Assembly: GCA_032718475.1 (NCBI GenBank)
Contig: JAUCBJ010003895.1
Location: forward strand, 1 to 47,366
Source: Nemertoderma westbladi
Lineage: Eukaryota; Xenacoelomorpha; Nemertodermatida; Nemertodermatidae
Direction of reading: 5' to 3'
DNA: 47,366 nt
The notes beneath the pieces were generated by a model. The model saw nothing but the letters and a program-made list of their open reading frames with translations, was not told the DNA's origin and did not search any database. A program made the translations under genes and the position numbers. Of the stretch, positions 18,212 to 30,496 are shown in pieces (position 1 is the first letter of the stretch; every line of letters begins with the position of its first letter).

Positions 18212-20048
18212 AACAATTTTTTGTCACGTATGGGAAATTTATAAATATTTTTTTCGTACTTTATGTCCATATTCTTGTAAATTTGAAGTAACAGTCGTTT
18301 ACTGGTGGTATTGAAGTATCCGGCAAGAGATATCACATCGAAGTGGAAAGTTTTATAGTGAGAAAAAAATTAAAAATTCTGTCACGGATAAGACATTTTT
18401 AATACAGTGAAAACATAAATTTTCACTTTGTTGGAAACTTGGCCGTGAAAAGTGGGGCTAAATATTTTTTGTCCCCCTTAATAACAATGTGATATCAACA
18501 CTGTTGCATATGGTCAACTGAAAATCGTTATTTTATATCAAAGAATTAATTTGAAAATGTAAATAGACAGTTTTTGATGTCATGTATGGGACATATTGAA
18601 ATGGTATAGAAAGGAAATTACATGGAAACTATTATTATAAATTTTTGACATTTATTTTCCAATTAAAAACAAATCATAAAATTCTTCAAACAACTCCTTC
18701 GTACTAGAATTTAAATCCAGTTTATCGTCCTTCCTACTGCCAACACCTGCTCCATTCCCAACTTCCATCCCACTCTCAACTACTGTCCCAATCTCAAAAC
18801 CCTTTACGCAAATTGTTATTTTAGTATTAAGTTAATTTGGTCTGTTGTCATAATTAAGGGGAAGTAGCAGGTTTCAGATTATCTGTGACTAGTAAGCCCC
18901 CCAACCATTAATTAAACGTCAGTATTAATTTTATAGACCATGATTAACTTCTGCCCCCAACACAATGTCAAGGGATATGATAGTTTTTTCAACCTGGCCA
19001 AATAAATGTTTAGGTAGCAGTCTCACTGATACAACCCATTCATGGCAAAACTATCTGAGAAATGGATGTGGTGATCTTAATCTTTATGAGTTCGCTTTGT
19101 TCACAGGAATTATACTTAGCAGGAAAATTAATCGTTTAGCACCTGAATTGTAATTTTAACGGCCAAAATTAGCCCGTAATCACAATAACAAAATTTGAAA
19201 AACGTCCCGTAAGTGACGATTTTTTTTAATTCGTTGTAGCTTTTTCTATAACAAACTGTGGTTGGAGTGTATCACGGCAGGAGGAGACCAATTACAGTGT
19301 ATGTGGCGATCAAATTATCAAATCCAACCGACCATTCATTCTCGAAAGATTTACATTGTTGTATATTGTTTGTCCCGTACGTTTTCCATTATTATTATTA
19401 TTATTTGTAATTTAATTCGGACATGGCGACATTGGTAAAAATTCAGGTGCCAGAACTAATTAAAATAGACAGACAATCACAAGTTAAAATTCAAACAAGA
19501 CAAAGATGTTAAATAAAGTTTTGTACAATAACAGTGGAAGAGTCATGGTAGCTTGCGGTGTGAGTCATCTACTTAACTTGGTCAATATGATTGGCATTGA
19601 CCCATATTAATGTATTTGGCAGGTAACACATTAAGCCCAACACAAGAGTTATCCTGCACAAAGGCCCAACACAAGAGTTATCCTGCACGAAGGCCCAACA
19701 CAAGAGTTATCCTGCACAAAGGCCCAACTCGTGTATTTGGGTCCAACTAAATTTAAGTTAGGGTTTTTTTTATGCATTATGTGAGCGGGTTAATGCCAGT
19801 CAGTAATTCCCCTACTATAATATTAATTATAACTATTACTGTGTAACTGTATTAACGGCTTATAGTTTCATCACGTGCTTTATAGCGATTTGGAGCCAAA
19901 ACACAAAAAATTACCCTCCTGTACTGTTGTATAGGTAATACACGTTCATTACTACAATACAGTAGCATAACAAATATCTTGGCATTATTATATATCAGAA
20001 TAAAGAAATATTCTGACACTTATTCATCCTAATTGGTTTATTTATTGG
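18212..20048. other. AT-rich stretch without convincing gene
   Basis: No supported gene. On the minus strand, 18815-18660 reads as about 45 codons ending ...STKELFEEFYDLFLIGK before TAA and an AATAAA-like signal; it could be a terminal exon but has no recognised homologue. A 62-codon plus-strand ORF at 18965-19153 has no recognisable features. Confidence 0.4.
19635..19735. repeat. 29-bp tandem repeat, 3 copies plus partial
   Basis: The unit GCCCAACACAAGAGTTATCC plus nine further bases repeats at 19635, 19664 and 19693, with a partial copy at 19722. The copies are nearly identical, so it is a young minisatellite. Confidence 0.9.
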
Positions 20049-20056
20049 TATAAAAG
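20049..20056 (+). promoter_or_regulatory. TATA box of FReD gene B
   Basis: TATAAAAG lies 169 bases upstream of the candidate ATG at 20225. It is a consensus TATA box at a sensible distance for a short 5' UTR. No gene lies between. Confidence 0.5.
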
Positions 20057-20224
20057 TTTATCCTGATTAACTTACGACACATTCTGTAAATGTAAGTAGC
20101 GAAACAAATGTATTACATATGAAATTATATTTAACTCCCTAAAAATTCTCGAAATCAACCGAAATCTCAAAAAGTAACAAACTTTACTTGTAGCTTTGTT
20201 ATCCAATCCATCAATTAACTGAAC

Positions 20225-21302
20225 ATGGCTCATCATGGAATATATAGCGATACAGAAATTAGCATGGAGGAAATTCCAGCAGGATCACCGGAAGGTGTCT
20301 ATGACGTCATATCGGATAACGCGATTCCACAACATACGTCACAGAATATTATAGGACGCAATAACGCCGTTACTGAGAGACGAGTTGTTTCAGTAAGAAG
20401 ATGGTGGGTTGGAGTTGTTGGTGGGATGTTGGAGTTGTTGGTGGGATCTTGGTAGTGTTGTTAGTGGCAGCGGCACTAGCAACATTGTTTGTTATAATGT
20501 CTAACAAGAACAATAAAGAATTAAAAGACCAGATTACAATTCAAAATAATCATAATAAAGAAATAAAAGACCAGATTACAATTCAAAATAATCACATCAT
20601 GGAAAGTATTGGGGATCTAAAGGAAAGAAATAACGAGTTAGGGGAAATGTTGTTGCAGCATCTTCCCGTGTTGGTTTGTTAAAAAACCGAAGTAGATTCT
20701 ATCACCTTCATCAACCATACTAATGGAGTAAATGGTGTCATTAGATGCGACAACTCAGTCCCTGGAGGTCCGTGGATAGTAATACAGAGGCGGGTAGATG
20801 GGTCAGTAGAATTCTTTCGCGAATGGATCAGTTATACTACCGGCTTTGGTAAGGTGGAGAGCGAGTTTTTTCTGAGTTTAGACGACATCCACAACCTTAC
20901 CAAAGACGGAGTCAAACTGAGGATCGATCTTTGGTACCGAGGAGAACACACGTACGCCGAGTATAATAACTTCGGTATCGGTGATTCTAATAGTAATTAC
21001 AGGCTACAGATATCCGGATACAGTGGTACAGCTGGTGGTGATTCGTTACTTTACGGGAGTCCTGGTGGGGTTAGCTACCTCAATGGACAACCTTTCTCAA
21101 CCTATGGTCGCGATAACGATGCTTGGTCCGGAAAATGCGCTGCCGACCAACACAAAGGGGCTTGGCGGTATCGGGGTGCAGCAACTCCAATCTAAACGGC
21201 GTCTACGGGGTGGCGGGTGGGGAGGGACCTCATTGGTTCACATTCACTGACCCCGAGAGTGTGGTACCGATGGAGAAAATAGAAATAAAGATCAGAGTTT
21301 AA
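20225..21302 (+). pseudogene. Type II membrane FReD protein gene, copy B, with lesions
   Basis: ATG at 20225 starts an acidic cytoplasmic tail of about 60 residues. A transmembrane segment (ILVVLLVAAALATLFVIM), a short coiled-coil stem with a 14-residue unit repeated twice (KDQITIQNNH) and a fibrinogen C-terminal domain follow. FReD marks include WIVIQRRVDGS, YAEYNNFGIGDSNSNYRL and FSTYGRDNDAWSGKCA. The frame is broken by a 20-bp tandem duplication at 20409-20448, an in-frame TAA at 20680-20682 and a frameshift near 21178, after which CSNSNLNGVYG and the usual C-terminus continue to TAA at 21300-21302. The N-terminal FReD subdomain also looks short. FReD proteins of this layout act as surface recognition lectins in animals. 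Three separate lesions favour a pseudogene; polymorphism or sequencing errors are alternatives. Confidence 0.8.
20409..20448. repeat. 20-bp tandem duplication causing a frameshift
   Basis: Two copies of TTGGAGTTGTTGGTGGGATG (the second ends in C) lie back to back just before the membrane segment. Twenty is not a multiple of three, so the extra copy moves the tail out of frame with the membrane segment. With one copy the tail and membrane frames are continuous. Confidence 0.85.
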
Positions 21303-21544
21303 CGAATCTACTATTGTTAACTATTAACTATATTATTATTATTATTACATTTTAATTCACCATAGATCGCATAGATTATATATAGGGGACTACAACACTT
21401 AATACAATATTTAAGTCATGTATACACACCATGAACCGTAATATAGTATCATTTTCTGATGACACAGACCCCCCCAACCCCAGATATTTCTACAAATCTT
21501 TATCATATTGCTTATAATTTGAAACACAACTAGTTCCACTCACC
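21303..21544 (+). other. 3' flank of FReD copy B
   Basis: Non-coding AT-rich sequence homologous to 299-606 downstream of copy A. No gene is seen. Confidence 0.7.
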
Positions 21545-21815
21545 GTTGTTGACCCATGAAGCTGGAATTTTCGATTTTGCCTCTAAATTTTTTTTATAAG
21601 CGTTTTAAAAAAGTTTATTTTGCGAAATCGCACCCTCCGTATCGTGGACTTTCTTCACAATAGTCGTAATTTTTTCATATCAATAAAAAGCTCGCCTTGC
21701 AAGGATTCCAAATATGTAACAATATCGGAATTTCGTTGAAAAAACAGCTGAGATATCGGCGTTCAAAGCTTCCAAGAATTATCGTTCGCTGCAGGCCATT
21801 GATTCTATTTAATTT
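21545..21815 (+). repeat. Single foldback arm, unoccupied BEL target
   Basis: The arm matches 607-720 joined to 17063-17215. Where copy A carries the BEL insertion, this copy reads TTCTTCACAATAGTCGTAAT without interruption. The right arm and loop are missing. Confidence 0.8.
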
Positions 21816-23834
21816 TTTAATGATCCGCCCATAGATATAATCACGGTAAAATCAATTTACAATTAATAAGCATATATATTATACATATTTTGTGAGCGGA
21901 TTCAATTCCCTGCACTAGCCACCGAAAATGGGATTAGTGGCATTTTACCAATTATAGTTGGCGAGGTGACATTACCAATGGCGAGGTGAGAATTAATCAG
22001 GTTAAGCCAGTGGTGGGTGGGAGAGCATATTGGGAGTGATTAGAGCGCATCTATTGGACACTACTCAGACCACTCAGTAGTGTAGAGCTGATTTGGTATG
22101 TGTTAATAATAATATAACCGTTGCACTTATTGATTACTGATTCAGTTGGTTTTCCTATACAGTTGTGAGACCGGAACAGTTTGAACCGTCGTCGTCACTA
22201 CCGTGCTATTATATTCAGACTGTGCTATTGTTACGTTATGCGATTATAAAGACTGACAGTAAAACTCAGTTATTTGAACGGATGAACAGATGTACTATAT
22301 ACATCCAGAATACAGCTTTAGCAGCCTATGGACGCGGCGACACGTATAACACACACCGGTCGGGATTCATTACTGCCAACTCCGGTGGATCCCGTCACAT
22401 ATAATAATAAGCAATAAATAAACAGATTTATGTTGGTAGATTCGAAGACAGAATATAATGTGATAACCAGTCCATGAAGAATTCAATATCAAGCAAAGTT
22501 TCAAGTACAAATCGACATCAGTTGGGTGGTCCATCCATGCAGTCGCCATTTATTGCATTGTAAGACACTAACCCAACACCCAACCCCGCTGCATCCTCGA
22601 AACCCATCCTGCTATGCCATCTAACCCGTGAACCCCGTATCCGTAATGTATCAGTAGTGTAACAATGTCCGGTAGTCCTGATGATGGAAAACATCACCCT
22701 CGCCCTAACCCTAACCCAGCCCATTACTTCACCGTAACTCTTCACCCACTTTCGAGCTAAACGTTGCCCCAGGTTCTTCATGAAACGACCAGATACACCC
22801 TTCCAGATACACCACAGAAGAATATGTACACCGATTCCAATGTTTAACAAATAATTAAAGAGTAATTGGAAATAACTTATTAATTAGTTTATGAAGTATT
22901 CACGAGGTAATAATTGGCTGAAGTATTGATATACCCTGCAGTTATGTATTCAATTAATTATTTCTTAATGCATTTTTTAAACTTCTATTTATATCGCACT
23001 ATAATACAGTAATATATTTCATCTTTACAATTATTACTCAAGAAAAATCATTTTCAATAATAATTTGTATTCTAAGTTATTTGTTTTTTTATTAATAAAT
23101 ACATTAAAAAACTCAAAGAAAACTCCCTCGGAAGTTATTGCATTCAATCATAAATTCAGAAAGATTACAGGTAGTCAATTACGTTACATTATTTTACATC
23201 ATAAAATTGTATTCAGCAGAGCGAACATTGTGTCCAACGTAACCATTATTTTCACGATGAACTACAAAAAAATTAAAATATTTTACAATTAGATATTTTC
23301 TCTCAATTCACTGTCCTATTCAATTTTTTGGTTTTTTGGCTGGATGTTTGTCGAATTTTTTACATCCACCCTGTTTTTAAGAAAAGTGCAAATAGCCAAA
23401 AATGTTAACTCTATGTTAAAAATAAAAAAAGATCGCAAATTTTACCTAGTGTTACTTTACGTTGGGTTTTCTGGGGTGATAAATGTGATAAAACATGTTG
23501 TAGGGTCACTCAGACATGCGAAGGACAGACTACGTGAATAGCGAAAATAACTACTTGTAATTTTCGTACCGCACCTATCCCGGAAGGAGGCCCTACCAAA
23601 ATTTAAAAGCTTAAAATAATAAATATAGTATTAATTTTAAATATTATTTTAAATAAACCTAGATCGACCTCAGAAAAAATTCATATATCACTAGCTTTCG
23701 ATATAATATGTATATCTTTTTAAAGTGTTGAAAACCAATTAATTATAAATTAAATAAATAAAAAATATAAGTACAATTTAGAATTCTAGAAAGTTTGTTG
23801 ATGGTGTTCAATCCGAATTGTTTCTCTGTTAGAA
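21816..23834. other. Intergenic, no supported gene
   Basis: AT-rich sequence. Short open frames at 22165-22404, 22518-22850, 23065-23292 and 23344-23541 show no recognisable protein features. Two CCCTAA units near 22700 are too few to be telomeric. Nothing else is supported. Confidence 0.5.
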
Positions 23835-25187
23835 TAGTACATTGCTAAAAGCCCTCCCTGTTCCTTAGTTCGGTCTTTGTAGCATTTATATGCAATCCGA
23901 CCTCCTTAGCAGCCCTCTCCAATTTATTTAGTAGAAGCTGTGCATTTGCTAGCGTATTAGAGAGCAGGGCGATGTCATCCGCAAAGTCGTTGTCTGTAAC
24001 TGTAGTTGCCGGATATCTACTACTTCTTCGTTCTTGAAGTGTGAATCCCAGATCTTCACCCTCTGTGGCCGTCTTCATTGCGTAATCCAGTAAAATTACA
24101 AATAGTAATGGTGCTAATGTGTCACCTTGCTTTACACCAGCCAGAATACTTGCGCTTCTATGTCACAATATAACAATCCAATGCCAGCAACAATTACTTC
24201 TGGCATTCCATAAGCTCTTAGGATTTCAAGCATTTTACCTCTATCTATGGAGTCGAATGCCTTCTTGAAGTCCACAAAAGTCATAACTGCGGGGATATTC
24301 TTTGACTTAATTCCTTCAATCAGTCTCCGTAGTGCAAGTATCTGAGCTATTGTTGATTTACTTGGTCGAAATCGGTTTTGGCTCTTACGCAGTAGTTTCT
24401 CTATGTGAGGCCTAATCCTATATAGAATCATTTTATTGTATATTTTGGCAGCTACCACAAGCAGACATATCCCACGATAGTTTGTTGGTATACCGAGGTC
24501 TACTTTCTTGGGGAGAGGCTTAAGTTGACCTTTAGTACAAATTGGTGATGGCATTTCCCCTTTTAACATCCGGTTGCAAACATTCAATAATGGTCTGTTT
24601 AGCACTCCTATTTTCCATAGCTCCGCTGGGATTTCATATAATCCACTCGCTTTATTATTGGACATGCTTAATGCTTCTTTGGAGTTCGGCAGGTGTGAAG
24701 TCCCCTGTTTCTATAGGTAGTGTCTTCTCAGTTGTCTATATTTTCCTTGTAGGGCTGACCTCGATGTTTGGTGGCTGCCCAAGCAAGTTGCTGAAGTGAT
24801 TTTTCCACTTTCCAACACGTTCTTCAGGACTATCGGCTTTGAGGCGCCCCTTTGCACAACTTTTCCGACCAGATACACATTTACAGTTTGCCAGGTAAGT
24901 CTTGATTGTTGCTGTATGTGAGCAGTTGTAATTGCTTCAATTTTATCCTGTATGTACTTTTCCTGGCTGATGTTGTAGGCCAATTTAAGGTCGTCCTTAG
25001 CTTTCTCAACCTTGTTAATGTTTTCGGTTGTTGGTCGTTCAGTTTTTACTTTGTTGGCTATCTTAAGAACTTCTCTCTTACAAGTAACCTCAGAGTTTTG
25101 CCATGGCACATACTGTTTTCGTTTGGGTTTCTGGGGGATATGCCTCTTAGCTGATTCCTTTTCCTTGTGGGCTTTTATTATATTCTG
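23835..25187 (-). pseudogene. LINE reverse transcriptase fragment, decayed
   Basis: Read on the minus strand, the pre-RT linker (KRHIPQKPKRKQYVPWQNSE) starts near 25187. RT motifs follow: NYRGICLLVVAAKIYNKMIL, FVDFKKAFDSIDRGKML, GVKQGDTLAPLLFVILLDYA and FADDIALL. The reading frame shifts at least near 24140 and near 24700-24800, and the sequence ends after the thumb region (VGLHINATKTEL). No endonuclease or 3' end is present, so it is truncated at both ends. It is related to, but clearly distinct from, the LINE at 29916-34600. The clade is not determined. Confidence 0.88.
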
Positions 25188-26346
25188 GTAAATTGAAATA
25201 AATTATATAAAAAAAGTTATAACGAACCTGTCTTTAGACTGGGTAGTTTTTGTCTAAAGCTGAGGCCGGCAAAAACACGATGGATATATTTACCTATATA
25301 TTTACCTATATCACTATATATGTCACTATATCACTCTCTATGTATGTTCACCAAATGGCTTGAAACCACTTGCATGCATTGTAAAATTGTAAACGCAAGT
25401 ATTTATCAATTGTTGTCTAGTTGTTGAATAAAAAAGTTGGGAACGATTCGAAGTGCGATATTCGAAATATTTGCATATTTTCAACATTATTGAACGCGAA
25501 ATTAAATACCCACAACTCCCTTGCTTGAAATGTTTTTCAGGTGATTGATATTTAGCAATTATTATGAGGTTACTTACTACTGAAATCTGACAGAATGCCA
25601 AACGTATTATTATAGTTCTATCTCTATTCAGCCAGTTAGTGTAATGTCAAGCAGTACATCATTTATATATCGTATGTATCTATAGGGCCTAATTGTCATC
25701 GTTATAATACTGTCATCAACTTAGGCTAAGCTCAATTGTAATGCAAAGGCTTAGTAGGTTTTGTATATCTGGGACGTTTACAACAGCTGTCGATTAAACT
25801 AACAAAACCATAAAACTGAACCAGGGTGGCTGCCAGCCGGGTACCAACGGCTGTTGGGTAGACTTAAGAGAACATTTCACAAACTTTCATAGGATGCTTG
25901 TACATGTACATTATATTGGTTGCTCCGATGTTTTTATTAGGCTAACTGAGAATGTATCAGGTATAAATACTGTAATTATAGTGTTCTTTATTTTATTTAT
26001 CTAATACAGAAAAGACCCCTCCGCAGAATAAACTGCTCATTTGGGCCGTTTCTCAGGTTGCGGATATGGATACCATTTCACACATCATCGTAGTAATTGT
26101 GATTATGATTTGTTTGCCTAGGCGAATGTGTATTACATTAGATGGGAGGCAGTTTTTTGGTTGATGCAAGTCATTCTTGGTTTGCATCTTCCAATCCCAT
26201 CTGTTTCTTGGAGTCTGTGTAAGACAGGTTCGTTTAAAGCCATCTTGATGGCGTTCTAGTATATATAATAAAACAATGCTAATAGCATTGTGTAAAGCCA
26301 ATATCTTGTAATTGTAACGTTGGTTACTAAATTTCGACATGAGTAT
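25188..26346. other. AT-rich, no supported gene
   Basis: Short minus-strand frames (25338-25601, 26053-26340) have no recognisable features. Nothing else is seen. Confidence 0.45.
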
Positions 26347-28164
26347 TGTTACGATATATGGCGTTGTGTCTAAAACTACCCGTTATACAGTACAAAACAG
26401 ATTAGATAAGCGTATTGATGTGTAACCGTAATATAATTAGATAGGGTGAATAAAATCTACAGGTTTATTTTTATATTCATTTAATTTTATACAGTATGTA
26501 GCCCTAATTTTATAATAAAACTCTACTGTATTAATTTGCGGTGGCAAAATTCTATAAATCAAATGTACGAATTTACTGTTTTCCAATATCTATCGAATCT
26601 ACAACATAATTGTGCTAACTTCGCCTACATTTCTATGTAAATCATTATTTGTGCTAAATTAACGCTTAAATTGTGCGTTTAATAATTGCCAAATTAATTT
26701 AGTGTGATTATGTGCTTCTGCTTACTGGTTGGTCGAGAGCCCAGCTGGGAGAACCCTGGATCTGGCCGATCATGTGAGCAGATAGATATTGCGTCATTCT
26801 TGCAAGTTTGATGTTGCCCATCTTTAATCTTTGTAATTTGCACTTCCGTTTAACTGTAAAATTTGCTGCTTTCTGCTATAAATTGTGACTTTGATATGAT
26901 TACTGCTTGAACTGATTCTTGATTTTATATTTCTGATTGTTAATTAGAATGCAATGTAGTAAATCTAAATCAACACCTCATTTCTTCGGACTGTCTGACT
27001 GTTTGATGTTTATTGAGCCGTCACGGTAACCGCCCGCTTTAGTATGCAGGGGTAAGGGTAGGCGTCTTGGGCTCACTGTTTGGAAGCGACGGAAGGAGAG
27101 TTGGAGGATCCAATGCATGGCAGTACCTGCAAGGGCTGGTAGCTGCGGGTCGGGCTAATTAAAGTTTAGGACCAGTCACCATTAAGGCTGTAAAAGGCAA
27201 GGCGACCTAGTTCTTGTCACTCTGATTCGCTAGTTAGTTAGGTAGAAAGATCATATTGATCTGGGGTGACCTTAGCTGTTTACGCTAACATTACCGCTAA
27301 ATGTGGCTAACGCTACTGCTAAATGTGGCTAACGCTATTGCTGCGCTTATTGTTATTATTGTTTAGGAATGCTTGATTTTGATTGTAATGTTTTAGATAG
27401 GCGCTATTTATCAATTGTTTTCTATTTCTAAATCTAGGGTTGTTTAATTGCGGTTAGATCAAATACTGTAATACGGTATTTAGGCTGAATTAGTGTAACC
27501 CAGTAGCGTAACTAGTTAGAGTTATAAATTCTGGAATACCTAGTAATTAGTTCGCAACTCCGTATGTTTGAGTAAATGTAGTTTATGCTAGTACTGTATT
27601 TACAACAAAATAAGGATTTCGTACGCTGCATACTGTAGTGGAGAATAGTTTTAGTTGTTTACACTTAGGAAATATTTTTGGACTAATTACGCTAAGTGGT
27701 TATCCGAAAATAGCAGGTTTGCAAGTCTACAGTAGTCGCAAGCGTAGCGAAGCAATAATATAGCTGATTACAGTCAGCGCTAAGGGCTACTACTACTAGA
27801 TGATGAGCTGAGGAGCCGTTGGGCTCCCTCTAATGATTCTGACCCCGGCGCTAAGGGCACCGGGGTTTAGGTAAATGATTTCACCCTCATTCGCAATATT
27901 AAATATTCTCACATTCAACATTTTTGTCAGCCTGACGAACTGCTTTATTTCTCTGTGAAAGGTGAACAATTAGAGTGTTAAGTCACCGACACTCGTATTA
28001 GTGTGTCTGGGAAGCCAAATCAGTTTTATTGTTTTGGTTATTTCTGTTTTGGCTTTTGTTTAGATTGATTAGCTTGGTATGTTATAGTTTGATTAAACCC
28101 ATTTGTTTCATTCGAAAATACAAACATATCAAAAGGAAGAATCCCCTTTGAGATTTCTTTAACA
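26347..28164 (+). repeat. Old BEL-related LTR, opposite orientation
   Basis: The plus strand begins TGTTACGATATATGGCG, matching the first bases of the BEL LTR read on the minus strand (TGTTACGGTATATGGCG). Colinear similarity recurs: a TAAATATTCTC-CATTCA block near 27899-27918, and an exact 18-base match TTTATTGTTTTGGTTATT at 28025-28042 (reverse complement of 1049-1066). The right end is placed tentatively at TTTAACA (28158-28164). Length would be about 1.8 kb. No coding part adjoins, so it is probably a solo LTR of a related family. A 22-bp tandem pair at 27295-27345 lies inside. Confidence 0.65.
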
Positions 28165-28248
28165 CATACAGTAGCATACATTATTAATTAATTTAAAGTA
28201 AACTTTTATATTGATTACACATTATTTGGAAATACATTAAAGCAAAAA

Positions 28249-28673
28249 ATGTTTAGACTCATACATCATCCTTGTGTTGCCACAGCAATAATATTGCTTC
28301 TGATTCCTGATGGTAAAATGTTTGAAATACCAATTAGTTACATGGTGGTAGATGACACTAATAAAGTTATGTCTTCCAGCCAAATTCTGGTTGGCCCGCT
28401 ACTAGCGAGCAACATCAGATGTGCCGCAATGTGTACCCAAAGACACCCCCGCTGCAAATCCTATCAGATTAGAAACCTAGGTGCTGAAACATTATGTGTT
28501 CTTAACAAACAGACTCATATTACAGACCCAAGTCAAATTGTAGAATCCTTTGGTTGGGAAATGTTCGCGCCTATGTCGTCCCCCATATTATCAATCCGCA
28601 GCTCATCTACCAGGCAAATTTCAGATTGGTCAAACAAATTTACGGCTTCTAAAGCTGTAGACGGAAAGATTGG
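28249..28673 (+). CDS. Secreted PAN/FTP-lectin-like gene, exon 1
   Basis: The first coding exon (141 codons plus 2 bases) begins at the ATG at 28249. Residues 1-24 form a hydrophobic signal peptide (ATAIILLLIP). Residues about 45-105 resemble a PAN/Apple domain with Cys58, Cys62, Cys69 and Cys83 (CAAMCTQRHPRCKSY). From about 112 an F-type-lectin/discoidin (FTP) domain begins and reaches AVDGKI. The exon ends ATTGG before GTTAGTG, a usable donor. Joined with 40236-40349 and 42987-43200 it gives 250 residues, with all three phases matching. The role is inferred from the domains: extracellular carbohydrate or ligand recognition. Confidence 0.82.
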
Positions 28674-28917
28674 GTTAGTGAAGTTTGCATTTAACATAAA
28701 ATAGTCTTATTAAATTTCGAAACAATGTTTCCCTCCGTTTTTTAATTTGCCTTTTTTTTCAATTTTCAATTCAAAATAGTAATCAGAGTTAAATTCGAAT
28801 CGGAGTCATGGTAACACCTAAAAACTGTAACTGAATATAATATATAACACATTGTGGGGCCTTCGCGCAGCACGAGAGCCTATATAAGCAAGTCCATACA
28901 ATCCACAATTGTGCATT

Positions 28918-29062
28918 AAAATGCTACGCCGGCTTATCGACAAAATTGCGCGGCCACAACTCCATGACTTCCGCGAGATCATCCGCATCTTCAAGACCAG
29001 TGTTCCTTAGTAATAGGCCTTTCAAGAAAGTCATTGGCTATCCTCTCTCTCAGCATGGAGCC
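28918..29062 (-). mobile_element. LINE 3' fragment, antisense, decayed
   Basis: The minus strand matches 34398-34560 in order: CCATGACTTTCTTGA, GGTCTTGAAGATGCGGATGA, GAGTTGTGG and AATTTTGTCGATAAGCCGGC. It is therefore a third 3' fragment of that LINE family, in intron 1. A short copy of the GTGGGGCCTTCGCGCAG repeat precedes it at 28854-28880. Confidence 0.75.
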
Positions 29063-29915
29063 TTGGGTTTCGAACGCTTAAATTAATTAATTAATTGCTT
29101 TAATAATGATGTTTATCTAGGAATATTGATGAAATTCATATCCCTTTTTATTTATTTGTATGGAATTAATTTCGCACTGCCAACTCGCCAGGGCGACATA
29201 TCTTCTAACATTATATGCATAATTACAAATAATGCCCCACACATAAATAAAATTAGATTCGCCCTTGTTCATAATTAGCACTTTATAATTATTTATTGCA
29301 TGGTAAATAATGTAGAAAATTATTTTGACTAGACTCGAGATATTTTATTTACCGAGCGTAGCGAGGTTTATACAGAATTTCATTTTATTCAAAATCTCTC
29401 GTGCCTTGACGCTATAAATAAAATGCTATGTTATGAACAATTACGTATATATTTATTATTCAACTAATATATTTATTCAATAATGGAATATATTGTATAA
29501 TTAAATAAATTTTCTAATTTATTAACAACCTAATATACTGTAACAAAAAAAATCAATACAATGACATTGCATCGATCTAATCTTAATTAGGGTTTGGGCC
29601 ACAACTAAAGTCAATATAACAAATTAGTAATCAGCTGTTTGGCATCTGTGTGGCATCAGCTGTTTCCTCTGGAGAGTGATGGCTTTTTATTGCATAGAAA
29701 GTCCCCCCCCCCCCCCCCCCCTACCACCTGTCCCCTTTCCCTATTATATCAGTCAATAGGGTACCAAGGTCTTTATTACCACGTGGGCGACACTCGCACT
29801 ATGACAGGCAGACACCACTGTCTGGCTGGTGCACTAACACTAACACTATAGCTTAACCCTATTACCACTGGGGTGTTTAGACCATTAGACCAGCTTCACA
29901 CTACAGCTGAGCAAC
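29063..29915. other. Intron 1, AT-rich, poly-C run, no gene
   Basis: AT-rich DNA followed by a C run of about 21 bases at 29702-29722. The open frame across the C run is not supported. The stretch just before 29916 may be part of the LINE but cannot be assigned. Confidence 0.45.
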
Positions 29916-30211
29916 AGGTATGAGGTTCTTGCCACTGAGGCGGCAGATCACTGTAAGGGCTATACTGCCTTCACAGAAGCAGTTAAGTTCGCAGCTGCAG
30001 AAACAGTTCCTGTATACCCTCGAAACAGGAAAAGGGCCCCCTGGACTGACAACAAAATCCAAAAGAGCCGAAATGACCTATATAAGGCGCAGAAAGAGTC
30101 CCGACTCAAACAGACTACAGCGGCCAAGAATGCAGTTAAGGCTGCATCTAGGTCCCTGAACAGGCAGTACTCTGTTAATCTACAGGAACTAATAAACCAA
30201 CAGGTTGATTA

Positions 30212-30486
30212 TGTAGCGATACTGTATGCGGGACTTAGGAGATATACAGTAGTGGCGTCCCTAGTTGCCTAGCAACGGACGATGTGGAGTTTTACATACA
30301 GACTGTCCATCTATCATCTTTTGGTACCGTACACTGCAGTACCGGCACGCTGTGTGCTATACGGATGACTGCGGCCCTATCCCGGTATATCTATATCTTT
30401 ACAGTAGCAATGCATTGCTAACTATTATTATTATAATACATAATAACCCGCGCTTCGATTTATTCATTGAGAATAACGCCGCTACA
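30212..30486 (+). repeat. CsRn1-like 5' LTR
   Basis: 275 bp, TG...CA, matching 32516-32790. It is followed after two bases by the primer-binding site. Confidence 0.9.
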
Positions 30487-30488
30487 TT

Positions 30489-30496
30489 TGGTGACC
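30489..30496 (+). other. Primer-binding site, tRNA-Trp type (partial)
   Basis: TGGTGACC directly downstream of the 5' LTR matches the start of the tRNA-Trp complement used by CsRn1-type elements. The match stops at 30496, where RT coding begins, so the deletion joint lies within or just after the primer site. Confidence 0.6.

Noticed and set aside
22018-22410. Possible LTR with CCGGTGGATCCCGTCAC-type end
   Set aside because: No second copy, no TG/CA ends and no flanking duplication could be shown.
22690-22715. CCCTAACCCTAACC, possible telomere
   Set aside because: Only about two units in unrelated sequence; no array.
22518-22850. 110-codon minus-strand ORF
   Set aside because: No recognisable domain, in AT-rich intergenic DNA with no supporting signals.
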